The position numbers and the translations under genes were made by a program. From assembly GCA_011317545.1 (NCBI GenBank), contig WUJK01000006.1, forward strand, positions 2,356,001-2,420,000: a DNA stretch of 64,000 nt, given 5' to 3'. How positions within the stretch are numbered: position 1 is the first letter of the stretch; each line of letters opens with the position of its first letter. The DNA is from Coniella vitis. Taxonomy: Eukaryota; Ascomycota; Sordariomycetes; Diaporthales; Schizoparmaceae. The notes below the pieces were generated by a model. It did no database searches. It worked only from the letters and a program-made list of their open reading frames with translations, and was not told the DNA's origin. Shown here one piece after another: positions 11,101 to 21,996 of this stretch.

Positions 11101-12689
11101 ATATTTCGAGGAGAAGCCTAAAAGATATTGGGTTAACCACTGTGTTTGTTTGCCGCATCCGTTTTGCAATACCGGTGACTTACCCGCCAGACACCGCCTT
11201 GACCAGAATCCCCACCAAACACCAGGGTCTCGCCGTTGACCAATGCCTCGCCGTCATGGAACTCATCCGCAAGACTCGCAAATGCTGTCGAAACGCTGCA
11301 GAAAGTGCCATGGTAGAATGAAGCGACAACTATGTCCTCCAAATCACACTCCAGGTAGATGACGACGCCGTCTTCTCGTGCAATGTAGATAAAATCCCGA
11401 TCTCGATGGTATGGATAGAGCCGCGGAGGACGCGACCAGGCAGTCCACAAGGGTGGTTCCGACCCGGAGTAGTACTCGGAAGCAGGAAACTTGTTGATGT
11501 CGCAGGGTTCGAACGATGGAGAGCCGTGAAGTGCATCTGCACAGTATGCGATCTCACCCTCTGACACGGCCAAGAAAGCGGAGCGGACAGTGAGCGGAAT
11601 GACCATGAGTGGCATCTCGTGCTGAGGCGGGAGCGCATGGCCGTTCTTCTCCGGCGCAAAAACCTCCCTCAGGTCATCGCCCAGCATCCAGTCGTAGGTG
11701 ATCATGCGAGAGACACCATCCTTGATAACAATCAGCAGCAGGATGATATGCTGAGGATCCTGTGGTCTCGGGTACAGGAACTCGACGGTGTGGATGACGC
11801 CATTGACTGTCCGTGGGCGAGAGGACAGCACGGGTTTCAGCGGTAGAGCGCGGGCGTAGGCTTCGTTGAGACGAGGGATGGACTCGAGTTCGTGAACGAC
11901 AAACATGTCTCTGGCGCAGGCCTGGACCGCGTATCTAGAGCTGGGGTCTACGGCCAGGTGGAAGCCAGGATGGATGAGCCGGGCGCTGCGAACGTGCTCT
12001 GTAAGCGTGACAAACTCGTAGGAGCCGTCTGCCGCGCGGCGAAGGAACAGGAAGATGCAGGTACCCGTCTCGAGCACGACCATAAGCAGTTGGGGCGGCA
12101 GAATCGAAGGCCCGAAAGCGGATGAAGGAGTTGAAATGTAAGGCTCAATGTCACTCATGTCGTCGTCGGTAGCGCTTGGATGGAAGCCAGCCGTGGCGTA
12201 CTCGGCGCCGTTAACAATGACGGGACTCGAGCCGATGGCCTTTGTGTTGCGGATGCGGGCGCCAAAGTCGCACTTTCTGCTGATGCTGTGCAGCTGGCCA
12301 TCGCGCCGCAACTCTGAGATCTGTACATAATGGTCCTTTTTGGCCAATGTTAGGGTCGAGAAGTCGCGTTTCCAAGTTTCGCGCGCCAGACAGGAAAACG
12401 AGAGGGGGAGACAGCGAGAGGCGACAGGGAGTCGCAAGGGAGGGGGCTCACTCACGCCGACAAAGGCAACATCATTGTGCTGCGAGGACCGCAGGCGCAC
12501 CGAGACGATCCAATGGGCAACAGGGCTCTGAACGACGGTTCTGGTCAAAACACCGCAGAGCTGGGGTTGCTGGACGTGTTTGGCGGGGGCGGCGGCGGCG
12601 GCGGCAGCGGAGCGGTTGAGGACGTCGTTGAGGTTGCTCGTGCGGGTGACCCACTGCCCGTTTTCGAGGACGTGCGACTGGAAGGCCAT
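8145..12689 (-). CDS. Mms1/DDB1/CPSF-A superfamily beta-propeller protein
   Basis: Five exons: 12689-12456, 12335-11184, 11117-10582, 10521-10202 and 10141-8145, introns 120, 66, 60, 60 and all GT-AG, giving 1412 aa. The product has long runs of short beta-strand segments such as WKLSILPGGSRMMALL, TSIVFVSDDKKGTSVLV and QHIILLLIVIKDG, the pattern of stacked beta-propellers seen in the Mms1 N-terminal domain shared by DDB1, CPSF160, SF3b130 and Mms1. It lacks the familiar N-terminal starts of Rse1, Cft1 and DDB1, so it is probably the separate fungal Mms1-domain group, some annotated as thermotolerance proteins. Members act as scaffolds in ubiquitin ligases or RNA-processing complexes; which applies here cannot be told. 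Residues 28-35 are a poly-Ala run. Near the C-terminus lies a His/Asp/Asn-rich stretch. I chose ATG 12689 (MAFQSHVLENGQW) over 12749, whose extra 20 residues are low-complexity. Exon joins are well supported; function is not. Confidence 0.75.
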
Positions 12690-12864
12690 GGCGAAGCAGT
12701 GGACATGGCCTGGCCGGAGGGTTTTGTGGGAGGAAGAAGCAACCAGCAAGGCGGGGAGGGGTTGAGTGACGAGGTGAGAATTGCTTCTTCTCGTTGCTGG
12801 TGGTCTGGTGCTGTTGGTCTGCTGGTGGTTGGAAGGCGGCTGTCGTTTCTTCTGCTGCGGCCGC

Positions 12865-12895
<31 letters not shown>

Positions 12896-14412
12896 ACCCC
12901 ATCGGCCTTGCAATTCCACACGGTTTCTTGGGCGCGCGTTTGCTGCTCATTACAGTCAGTAACGCGCTATTGAGGGCAGCTCTGGTCGACCTCTGTCGCA
13001 TCCAGGAGACTAAGGAGGAAGAAAGCCGGGTTGGGCGTCAACAGGCACAGAGAATCGGACAAGAGAGAAGGTGCGTCGAGCCAGCAGGGCGGCATCTACG
13101 CACGTACTAATCTCCATCGTACCTCCAGTACCTGCGGACGGTGAAGCCAGGCTCCGAGTACATAGAACTTGGCTTCAAGTACTATAAATACCCTATTGCG
13201 ATAGATTGCTACGGTGGGTTACAGCGGTCTTGCCCTCTGAATAAGTGGGTCCTGCAGCCGCTGCAGCTTGGAATCTCAAGTGGCGCGATGTACGGCATGT
13301 GCCCTCCTGAAGAATACACTCGAGCACCCGTAGCAGGCCGCCCAATTACCGCTATTAAGCGCCAAAGAAAGAAAGGAAAAAACCACATTGCTGCTGGATC
13401 TGCCAAAACAAAACACCCGCCTACCGCCTGCCTGGCTTTGGTCTCCCACACACACTCAACCTGCTTGATACGAGCCTCATCACCTGCAGCCCATGCTGAC
13501 CTCGACAGCCTCCGACGGCTAAGATTGTCGAAAGCGAGATGTGACGAGCAACTGCCGGAGCAGCAGGCATGTCCTTGGCTTGATCGACCACCTGCTCACG
13601 CCAGCAACAGTCTGTAGAGTCTGCTGAGCGAGACCCAAGACCGGAAACCAAGTTTATTGGAATTGTACGACTTGATCCCCTTCTGATGCGCAGCAAAAGG
13701 GACCCGAGCAAGACAAGTCCAAGAAATTCGGTACCTGGACATTGTTGACCTTGGAGTACACGTTGGAGAAACGACGAGTGTCTTACTTCACCGCCTCAAC
13801 CTGGCTGACTGGCTTCGAGGAGGGAAATGTCTTTCGAGACTATGGTCTTGTCCTCACTCGTCCTGAACAATGCTTTTGTCAGACTCCATTGTTGGGCGCT
13901 TTGCCTTTTTCTTTCACCGACATATCCCCAGACGAACGCCGACCTCGCCTGGATCTGCTTTTTACCCTTCTTTGGGCCAAAGTATTGTCATTCCATAGCC
14001 AATGATTCTTATGCCATGTCAAGTTTTGCAAGTCCACCTCTTAGTTGACCGTGCAGAATAACGCTCGCTACATAAGCATCACAGAATGACTACTTAACCT
14101 GACTCACGCAGTTTGGTCATTAGAAACTACAGTTGCCTTTCCGCTCTTCGTTCTATAGTCTCTGTTCTGGTCTGTCATGAACACGGAGCAATGCACATGC
14201 GTGCTCCATCGAATGAGTTGCTGGGCGGTGCAGCATATTCCCTCCGCATATACTCAAGCCTCACAGCGTTTTTCTGTATGAAATTGCTTTCAATGACGCC
14301 TCCATTGCTTCACAAGGCCGGTTCCAGTCTGGCCGTCCGTGGAATGACTCTATGAGCCATTACACCAGCACTAAAGCTGACAAGATAATACAGACCACTG
14401 CTCAACTATGAT
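12690..14412. other. Gene-free stretch upstream of the Mms1-family gene
   Basis: The first 300 bp should be 5' leader and promoter of the minus-strand gene at 12689. The rest holds only short frames; the longest is 13141-13617 (+, 158 codons), low-complexity with no recognised domain. A sequence CTATAAATA near 13180 resembles a TATA box but no convincing frame follows. Confidence 0.5.
12867..12895 (+). repeat. (CTG)n microsatellite in 5' leader region
   Basis: About ten CTG units, read as CAG on the minus strand, 180 bp upstream of the Mms1-family start codon and so probably within its 5' leader or promoter. Confidence 0.7.
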
Positions 14413-14543
14413 CCCACGAGTGAGAATTGATGTTTATATGACTCACTTGTGCCTTGTTTGCAAGCGATAGTAGGTATAACCCCATGAGTGAGAATTCATG
14501 TTTATATGACTCACTTGTGCCTTGTTCGCAAACGATAGTAGGT
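14413..14543. repeat. 63-bp direct repeat with internal inverted repeat
   Basis: Two 63-bp copies, 14413-14475 and 14481-14543, separated by 5 bp, differ at only four positions. Each copy has an inverted repeat AGTGAG ... CTCACT around an AT-rich loop, so each could form a hairpin. No coding frame is supported. This could be the footprint of a small mobile element or a binding-site duplication. Confidence 0.8.
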
Positions 14544-15133
14544 GCTAAAAAGCACTTGTTGACATATCGGCCCGGAAACATGCCATGAAAGGCCACGCTA
14601 CCCACAAGTAGATTAAACTCACTCTCCGCTACTCACAACGAATCCGGCAAGTCTATCAATCTTGTCCATTACTCCTTACATCAGACTGGTTTGGAACGTT
14701 ATAGTATCACCTACCAGCTGAGCTGCTCTAGTAATGACTTGCCCAAGCTCGCGTCTCGATTACTCTTGTTACATACTCCAAAGATGCGAGTTATCCTACG
14801 CCAGTCTCTGGCCAACAAGCCCACTTGTGTGGTAGGAAAGACCGGTACGAGATGGAGGATTTGCACGAGAGAAAAGATAGTGCTTCATACTAACCTACCA
14901 CCACCCGCCCAGGCATCAGCAATGGGGCAAGTTCACACAAGTTTGTGACGGCGTTATACTCAATTGGCCTTCCGAACTTGACCAAGTGCCATGCTTAGTG
15001 TAAATACGAAAGCATCGTAGTGTTGACACAATATGTGAAGATGGCATTGTCGAGGATCGGATCCGGCTTCTTTTGGTTTATGAACACGTGTCCCGTACAG
15101 GCGAAACTAGCTGCTCTTCCCCTCCGATTTGTC

Positions 15134-15143
15134 TATATAAAGG
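15134..15143 (+). promoter_or_regulatory. TATA box upstream of hairpin array
   Basis: TATATAAAGG is followed by a pyrimidine-rich run (CCCTTCTCTTCTTT) and a CACC-rich leader ending CCCTCAATGG at 15211, the layout of a strong fungal core promoter and 5' leader. The ATG at 15211 opens a frame of only 21 codons that ends in the repeat array, so the transcript, if made, is mainly array. Confidence 0.5.
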
Positions 15144-15210
15144 CTGCTACCCTTCTCTTCTTTGGATTTTTCTTGGAACCTTTTCTCCACCAACACCACC
15201 AACACCCTCA

Positions 15211-15925
15211 ATGGGTTCACCACTCCTGGGCTCACTACTCGTGGGCCCACCAGTCTCATGGGCTCAATCACTCTGAGCCCATGGGCTCTACCACTCCTGG
15301 GCTCAACCACTCTGAGCCCATGGGCCCACCAGTCTCATGGGCTCAATCACTCTGAGCCCATGGGCTCTACCACTCCTGGGCTCACCAGCTCATGGGCTCA
15401 ACCACTCTGAGCCCATGGGCCCACCAGTCTCTTGGGCTCAATCACTCTGAGCCCATGGGCTCTACCACTCCTGGGCTCAACCACTCTGAGCCCATGGGCC
15501 CTACTACTCCTGGGCTCACCCGCTCATGGGCTCAACCACTCTGAGCCCACCAGCTCCTGGGCTCACCCGCTCAAGGGCTCAACTACTCTGAGCCCTATGA
15601 GCCCACCAGCTCATAGGCTCAATCACTCTGAGCCTATGAGCTCCCCGCTCAAGGGCTCAACCACTCTGAGCCCTATGGGCTCACCCGCTCAGGGGCTCAA
15701 CCACTCTGAGCCCATGGGCCCTACTACTCCTGGGCTCACCCGCTCAAGGGCTCAACCACTCTGAGCCCTATGGGCTCACCCGCTCAGGGGCTCAACCACT
15801 CTGAGCCCTATGAGCCCACCCGCTCAGGGGCTCAACCACTCTGAGCCCCATGGGCAATGCTCAAGGGCTCAACCACTCTGAGCCCTATGGGCCCACCCGC
15901 TCATGGGCTCAACCACCCATGAGCG
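15211..15925 (+). repeat. Array of about 15 hairpin-forming repeats
   Basis: Fifteen blocks of the form stem-loop-stem: GGGCTCA, a 7-nt loop A(C/T)(C/T)ACTC, then TGAGCCC. They are spaced about 40 or about 55 bp apart. The stems extend 7 to 14 bp. Outer stem bases differ between blocks but remain paired within a block: TGGGCTCA/TGAGCCCA in the early blocks, AGGGCTCA/TGAGCCCT in later ones, GGGGCTCA/TGAGCCCC near 15839, and a 14-bp arm AGCTCATAGGCTCA near 15610. No frame spans the array: each frame is eventually closed by a stop. It may be a minisatellite, a DNA cruciform array or a structured RNA. Confidence 0.9.
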
Positions 15926-15978
15926 CAATCACGGTTTCCCGCCAAGTGGGTGCAGCAACGAAAACGACGTGGTCTGTC

Positions 15979-16142
15979 TCTGTGCCAGCTAGAGCTTTGA
16001 GATCTGCCGCCCCCCTCCCCCCGCGGCGGGTGCGAAACCCCTTCCCTTCCGCGCAGAGCCTCTGTGCCAGCTAGAGCTTTGAGATCTGCCGCCCCCCTCC
16101 CCCCGCGGCGGGTGCAAAACCCCTTCCTTTCCGCGTAGAGCC
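15979..16142. repeat. 82-bp GC-rich tandem duplication
   Basis: Two head-to-tail copies, 15979-16060 and 16061-16142, with the second starting exactly where the first ends. Each carries runs of C and the block CCCCGCGGCGGG. They differ at three positions, all C-to-T or G-to-A. Confidence 0.85.
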
Positions 16143-17108
16143 GCCTCTGCCGTCTGGCCTGGCAAGGTCCCCCAGGACCCCCCGCCCGGCCTGAGGCCGA
16201 GCTCTGTACCATCGAAGGTGCCGGGGACAACATTAAAGAAGTTCCCCACATCTGCGGTGTGTCCCGGGGTGAAAATGATATTGCAAGCAATGTTGGTTCC
16301 TGTAATAGACAAAATAACTCTAAATTAGTCAGGATTCCAAAAAGAAAAACCAAAAACTTTAGAAATATACACAATTTAATCATTCTCAAGTACAGCATAG
16401 TGACTAGACCGCTTGAAGGTTATCCCTCTCTTTGGTATCATGGCGTGAATAGCCATGGCAAGGAGTGGGGAAAGTTCACCGTGAAGAGTGTCGTTTCATG
16501 TATTTAACCAAGAGAGGGCATCTTAGCTGCCTCAAGGAAACGGGAAGCTGGTGGTGCTGCAGGCACTTTGGTATATGGTCATCGGTCATCTTTGGTTGAG
16601 CCAGGTGAAGGGAAGTGACTTGTAAAAAGTATCTTGTGTTGCTCGCAAGAGGGCGTAAAAGGCAGGTGCCGACCTTTGTAGGCCTCTTGCCGTATGGGGA
16701 CAGTTAAAGCCACTGCAAGTATCTTGTACTTACTTACTGTGGCGCACGTCACCTCAGTGGCTCAGGCTAACTCCTGCCCTGTATGTACTGAAAAGGACAT
16801 GCAGCTTCTAAACTCTTAGAGACGACTTTCACAGGATCACAGCCGCTCCATAATTGTTATCAAGAATAATTCCGAAGCCGTGAATAGACGCCGTATCTTC
16901 AACAGGCGCACGTTTTCGGTGTCTAATTGCCCAAGGACAGTCCGAAAGTGAGCTCATTTGCTGGGCTAAGAGCACCGGTGGCTCAAAGCGCTCATCTATT
17001 TCTTCAGGAGGCAACCCAAACACAAAACGAGCGCTCGATACGCCACCTACGCGCTTCCACGACACACAGGAGGATTAAAGGAGCCTGCGATCACTAAACA
17101 CTGCAACT
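16143..17108. other. Gene-poor stretch with possible relic coding sequence
   Basis: On the minus strand at 16303-16330 there is a splice-acceptor-like context (CTGACTAAT, then TTTTGTCTATTACAG) in front of an open stretch reading toward the GC-rich duplication, and an ATG-led short frame lies at about 16460. No family is recognised. The final few hundred bases are the promoter of the RabGAP gene. Confidence 0.35.
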
Positions 17109-18663
17109 ATGGCAGAGGTTGAGGGGAGTCCGCCCGGAGACGCTGGTGGCATCATGATTGAACAGCGCCATGGCTTGGATGCAGTTGAGGGACACAGCAC
17201 ACCATCAAATGACAAGGATAATCCGGACGTCAAAGCTGGACTGGATGAGAAATCACGCAAGGAAGAGGCCATCTGTGAGGCGTGTAGGCGAAGGGACATT
17301 GAAGAGCTCCAGTTGCTGGCCGAGTCGCCTGGAGGCTTTGTAACTGATGAATTACGGCAAGAAGCATGTACGTTACTGTGATGCCTTTGTCCAGTCAACC
17401 GCAGGCTTGTCATATTTCTGCGAAGCCTGGTTCTTCAAGCATATATACTGACAATACCCCAGGGCCTATTCTACTAGGAATGCCAATACAGAGACAGAGC
17501 AGCACGGGAGAAAAGTCCCACAAGGCCTTCCTCGACATAGAGGACCTATCGTGGAAACGACTGCCACCACACAAGGATGAAGGTCAAGTCCAACTGGACG
17601 TCGACAGGGCATTTGTCTATTACCCAGACTGTAAGTGAGAGGAGCCCCTTCCAGCAGCAAAGGGCACAGCCTCGCCTTTGTCATATGTCAACAATCCAAT
17701 CCCAAGCTAATGGGCACAATATCAAAAGACCAAAATGAGGACGAACGCACGCAGCAAAAGACAGCCCTCTCGAACGTCATCCTCTCCGTTCTCCGCCGCC
17801 ATCCTTACCTCCACTACTTCCAGGGCTATCACGACATCGCCCAAGTCTTCCTCCTCGTCCTCCCTGCTGCCCTGCGCAGCCCGGCCGTCTCGCGACTCTC
17901 AACCTTGCGCATCAGAGACTTCATGCTCCCCAACCTCACCGCCGCCATTGCCCAGCTTCGCCTCATACCATCCATCCTCCAAGCTGCCGACCCTCGCCTC
18001 TGGGCCCACCTCTCGCAAACAGAGCCCTTCTTCGCCCTCTCCGGCACCCTGACCATGTACGCCCACGACGTCCAGTCCCTCGGCGAAATCACCCGCCTAT
18101 TTGACGTCCTCCTCGCGCGCGAGCCCGTGTTCAGCGTCTACATGTTTGCCCAAATCGTCCTCGGCCGTCGCGCAGAGCTCTTTGACACCCCGCCCTCGGA
18201 ACCAGAAATGCTCCACTCCATTCTCAGCAAGCTTCCCCAGCCGCTCGACCTCGAAGCCCTCATCGCCGCCACGGCGCGCCTGTACGACCGGCATCCACCC
18301 GAGTCCCTGCCCGGCGCAGCCTGGTCCCAAGGGATCAGCGACTTTAGCGTGCTCAAGACGGCGCGCCACACGGCTGACTGTGCAGGCCAGAGCGAGGCCG
18401 TCGGCGCCTATTACTTTGCCCAGCACGTGCGTGACCTGGAGCGCAGGGAGCGTCGTGCGCGGCTGGTCAAGGTGCTGTGGTCGTACAGTAGGCCGGCTGG
18501 CGCAGTCGGGTTCGCGATCCTGTTTGGTGTCTTGGCGTACTGGATGCGTCGGTCACCCATTCTTTCTGCAGCTGTTGGTGGTGCTGGTGGCAGTGGTCTA
18601 CTGGCTGGGCCGGTAAGAGCTCTCCGTTCCGTATTCTCGCAATGGGGGGGTTGGGTGGCGTAG
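17109..18663 (+). CDS. GYP8: TBC-domain RabGAP, Gyp8/TBC1D20 type
   Basis: A GTPase-activating protein for a Rab, in this family Ypt1/Rab1 at the ER-Golgi. Three exons, 17109-17367, 17463-17630 and 17729-18663, give 453 aa; introns are 95 and 98 nt with GTACGT and GTAAGT donors, and the second acceptor follows branch point GCTAATG. The first join makes EAWPILLGMP, the second VYYPDYQNEDER. TBC landmarks are LDVDRAFVYYP, carrying the catalytic arginine finger of the DxxR motif, and HYFQGYHDIAQVF with the YxQ glutamine finger. Near the C-terminus VGFAILFGVLAYWM is a membrane anchor, as in TBC1D20 and Gyp8. The first 60 residues are hydrophilic. The gene stands alone between the repeat region and the convergent VPS52. 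Confidence 0.9.
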
Positions 18664-19414
18664 GGCTGGTCAATCTAGGCTTTTAAAAGAGTCTTTGAAG
18701 GAGTTGTATTTATTGCTTTGTTTTTCTTTTTTTTCTTGTTCCGTTTGTTTTTTTCTGGGGTGCCTTCATTGTCTAGAGAAGGCTTAAGCGATTTCCTGTT
18801 TTACCAAACCCCCCAGCGAACGAGCCTTACATGCATATTGGAAGCAATGAGATCAAAGCGAGATTTTGGAAGAAAACGCAAAGAATCAAGTCACCCGTGC
18901 CATCCAGCTGGGCGTCTTGTTCTTCGCGCCATTAGTGTATCAATATATTGCCTTCCTCCTTGTTCAACAAGCCATAGAGAAATAAACAAAAAAGTGCAAG
19001 AGGTAAAATCCCGAAGGAAAGAACTGAAGCTGGAAATTGGGCAGAATGAAGGGAAACAGACATTGATTTTTGATCTTGCATGGATTCCATGGATATATAT
19101 ATGCTCCTTTCAATTGACATTGAATCAACTTGCGCCCGACCCTCTCTCTAGTCTACACAGTTGATGTCGCCTTGAAGAGATGCTAAGCAGAGGTAGAAAT
19201 GTAAATATATATCAGTACGGGTAAACACCAACGGCCTGAATACCTCTCTATTATGACTTTTCTTTTCTTTTGTTGTTTTCCGAACCGCGCTCTCTATAAA
19301 CGCCCGGTCAGCCCTCACATGACACTCACTGTCTTTGATTATCCATCCACCATCCACCATCCATCCACCCCCCCCCCTCCTCTCAGCTTATCTTGCAGCA
19401 CCCAACATTACGCA
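18664..19414. other. Convergent 3' flanks of GYP8 and VPS52
   Basis: Facing stop codons, T-rich just after GYP8 and AT-rich throughout; a C run lies near 19370. Only short frames; no gene seen. Confidence 0.55.
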
Positions 19415-21996
19415 CTAAGCAGCCTCCTGAAAAACCCTCTTGAGCCCTTCAAAATGCTCCACCTGCTCCGTAGCCAACTTTGCCCCGCCCAAATCAGCCG
19501 CATCCCCCAAAATCGTACAAATCAGCGAATAATTATTATACAAGAACCGTTCCCTCTTCTTGCCACTACCGCCCCCTCCGCCCCCTCGTACACCACTCAT
19601 ATTCTCCGCCGACGACGCCGCCCCAAAATACGCCTGGCTATATCTCGTCAAGAACGCCTCAATCTCACTCCTCAGCCGCCCCAGGCTCGTGACCACGGGT
19701 TCGTCGTCTCCAGCCTCCTGGCACAGCGCCAGGATGCCATGCACAAGCTGGCCGAAGCGCTGCGTCGCAACATGCGGCGCCGCAGAGGTGGTTTTCGCCG
19801 TGGCCAAGGGCAAGGGTTTGGAGGGTAGCGACGAGGTGAGGACGCGTACGCTCTCGCAGTGCGCGTCCATGATGTTTTGCAGGCGTGGCCACAGGGTCAT
19901 GGTCGTGCCGTTGACGTAGCCGTCCATGGCGGGCACGCGGCGCCGCTGGAGCTCAAAGGCAAAGTGCTGGTTGAGGCGGATGCAGAGGAGCACGCCAAGG
20001 CCGTCAAAAGTATCGCCGACGAGCTGCTTGGTGAGTGCGTGGCCGAGCGCAAAAGTTGGTTCAAAGATATCGGCAAAGTGTTTGCTGATTGCGGCGAGGG
20101 AGAGAGCGGGTGCGAAGAAGGAGGTCAGGAAAGTGTACTCTGCCGTGGCGTTGTCGACAAGGGCGAGGTTGAAGTTGCGGAAGGGCACTTCAAGATAGTG
20201 CGTTCCAGTGTCCTCTTCCGCGAGGTATGAGCTGATAGCAGCTTGGCTGGGCGTCTTGAGCAGGTCGATGCGACGGCCGAGATTGAAGGCGTCGTGGGGA
20301 GGTGCAATGGATACACCGCCACCGCCGCCAGTCGCGGATTTGTACGCGGACACGGCGCTTCCGCCAAGGAGGGTGGCTTTGCGGGAGGTGTCTTCGTGGC
20401 CGAGGACATCGTTGCGGTCAATCACGTGCAGCTTGATCTTATCGAGAGCCTTTTGGTAGCGTGTGAATTGATTAAGGTAGTACCAGCGCATGGTGTTGCG
20501 GTAGGCCTGACCGATTTCATCAGCCAGCGCGGCGTGGTGTTTGTGGAGAAAGGTGTAGAGGTCGCGGAACTTGAGGAAGTTTTGTTGCTGGATGATTTGC
20601 GCATTGATGTGTGGGGAGCGGAGCGCCTTGATTTGGGCGACGAGGTGGTCTCTTATCCTCTCAATAGCCTAGAATTTGTCAGTCATCCGAGAGTAGTTCG
20701 AAGAGGGAACAAGCCAGACAACCTACCTTGAGCCTCAGCTTCTCAAGCAACGGCCCCAAGTCAGCCATTGCCTTGGTTTGCCCATCTCCCTTCACAGCCT
20801 TGTCGTAAGTCTCTGACCGCCGGTCCACCTCAGCCAGAGCCTTCACCCAGGCCTCGTCAATGTGGCCTTCAGCAATCGTTGACACGACGTGCGGACTGAC
20901 GCTTAGCTCCTCCACCAACGGGCCCAGCCCCTTTTCCAGCGCCTGACGGTTCTCCAGGCGCACATTGAGCGCCTGCGACCGCGCCTGCAGCGTTTCGATA
21001 TCGGCTGACACGGCAGCCAGGTCGTTGCGGAATGAGGTTAGGTTCGTCTCGACAGAGGTCAGAACGCTGTCACAGGCGAGGATCGAGCGGTGGAGTTCCT
21101 CGTATTTGGTCTTGTCGACATGGTCTGCCACGTTGGGTAAGAGTCGTCAGTACGTATTTTGGATTTGTAGGGAAAAACCAACAACGAACAAAGAAAACGA
21201 TGGAGTAGGAGAGAAAAGGAGCAAGGAGAAAAACACACGTACATTCCTCGACTGTCTGCGGTCTATGTATCCTCTCCTCGCCGCCGTCCTCATCTTGCGC
21301 CAGGTACTCTCGCAGGGACAGTCCCCCAAAATCAACCTCCAAGTCCAGATCCTCCTCTTTTATCCGCGCACTGCTTTCGTCATTTTCTTCTTCTTGGTCA
21401 TGGGCTGTTTTGGCCGCTGCGATTGCTTTACCGCGCATCGCTGGTGCTGGTGCTGGTGCTGGTGCTGGTGCCGGGCTTGCGCTTCGACTAACAGTGGCAC
21501 TTGTGCTCGCACCCGCTGGCGCCCCATTTCCATTTCCATTGCCATGATTCTCTCCCAATATCTTGGCCAGAATCGCCAAACTCGCACGCACACTCTCCTC
21601 AGCCTTGCGATCCCTACCCTCGTCATCGTTATCATTATCATCATCATCATCATCATCATCACCACCCCCAGGAGACCGCAACGTGTGGCTCTGCCTCAAA
21701 CTCGATCCAACCAACCCCGTCCCAGCCACACCGCCGCCCGCCGAGCCATTGAGCCCGCCGCGTCCCCGCAAGAGAAGCGAAGTTGTCGACGCTGTGGTGC
21801 CATCGCTCGACGACACGAGCGAGGTCGTGGACCCGCGTGCAGACGAGCGCTGCTGTGATGCGGCACCATAGAACGACGGGGTGCTGGTGCCAGGGACGGG
21901 GCCGCCTCGTCCTGAGACGCGGCGCGGGAGGGGAGATATGGGCCGTGAGTCGAAGCCTGAGGGAGGCGTGTTGTGACCGAGGCGGTCGAGCCACAT
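19415..21996 (-). CDS. VPS52: GARP tethering complex subunit Vps52
   Basis: Vps52 is a subunit of the GARP complex that tethers endosome-derived vesicles at the trans-Golgi. Exons 21996-21243, 21124-20727 and 20668-19415 (introns 118 and 58 nt) give 801 aa. The central region has the coiled-coil start DKTKYEELHRSILACDSVL and ETLQARSQALNVRLENR. The next exon gives NFLKFRDLYTFLHKH and YRNTMRWYYLNQFTRYQKA, which I recognise as the Vps52/Sac2 core. The first 200 residues are a disordered fungal extension, with a poly-Asp run of eight, a Gly-Asn repeat and an Ala-Pro repeat. The start at 21996 (MWLDRLGHNTPPS) fits fungal relatives; the upstream in-frame ATG at 22245 would add a hydrophobic stretch foreign to the family. 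Its 5' region faces the 3' end of RGA1. Confidence 0.92.
21620..21664 (+). repeat. (ATC)n microsatellite encoding poly-Asp
   Basis: A run of ATC/TCA units inside VPS52, read on the minus strand as GAT codons for the poly-Asp tract. A GGTGCT hexamer repeat encoding Ala-Pro lies at about 21440-21475. Confidence 0.7.

Noticed and set aside
15020..15764. Repetitive proteins encoded by the hairpin array
   Set aside because: Several overlapping frames are open at once because of the repeat, each is closed by stops within the array, and the substitutions follow stem pairing rather than codons.
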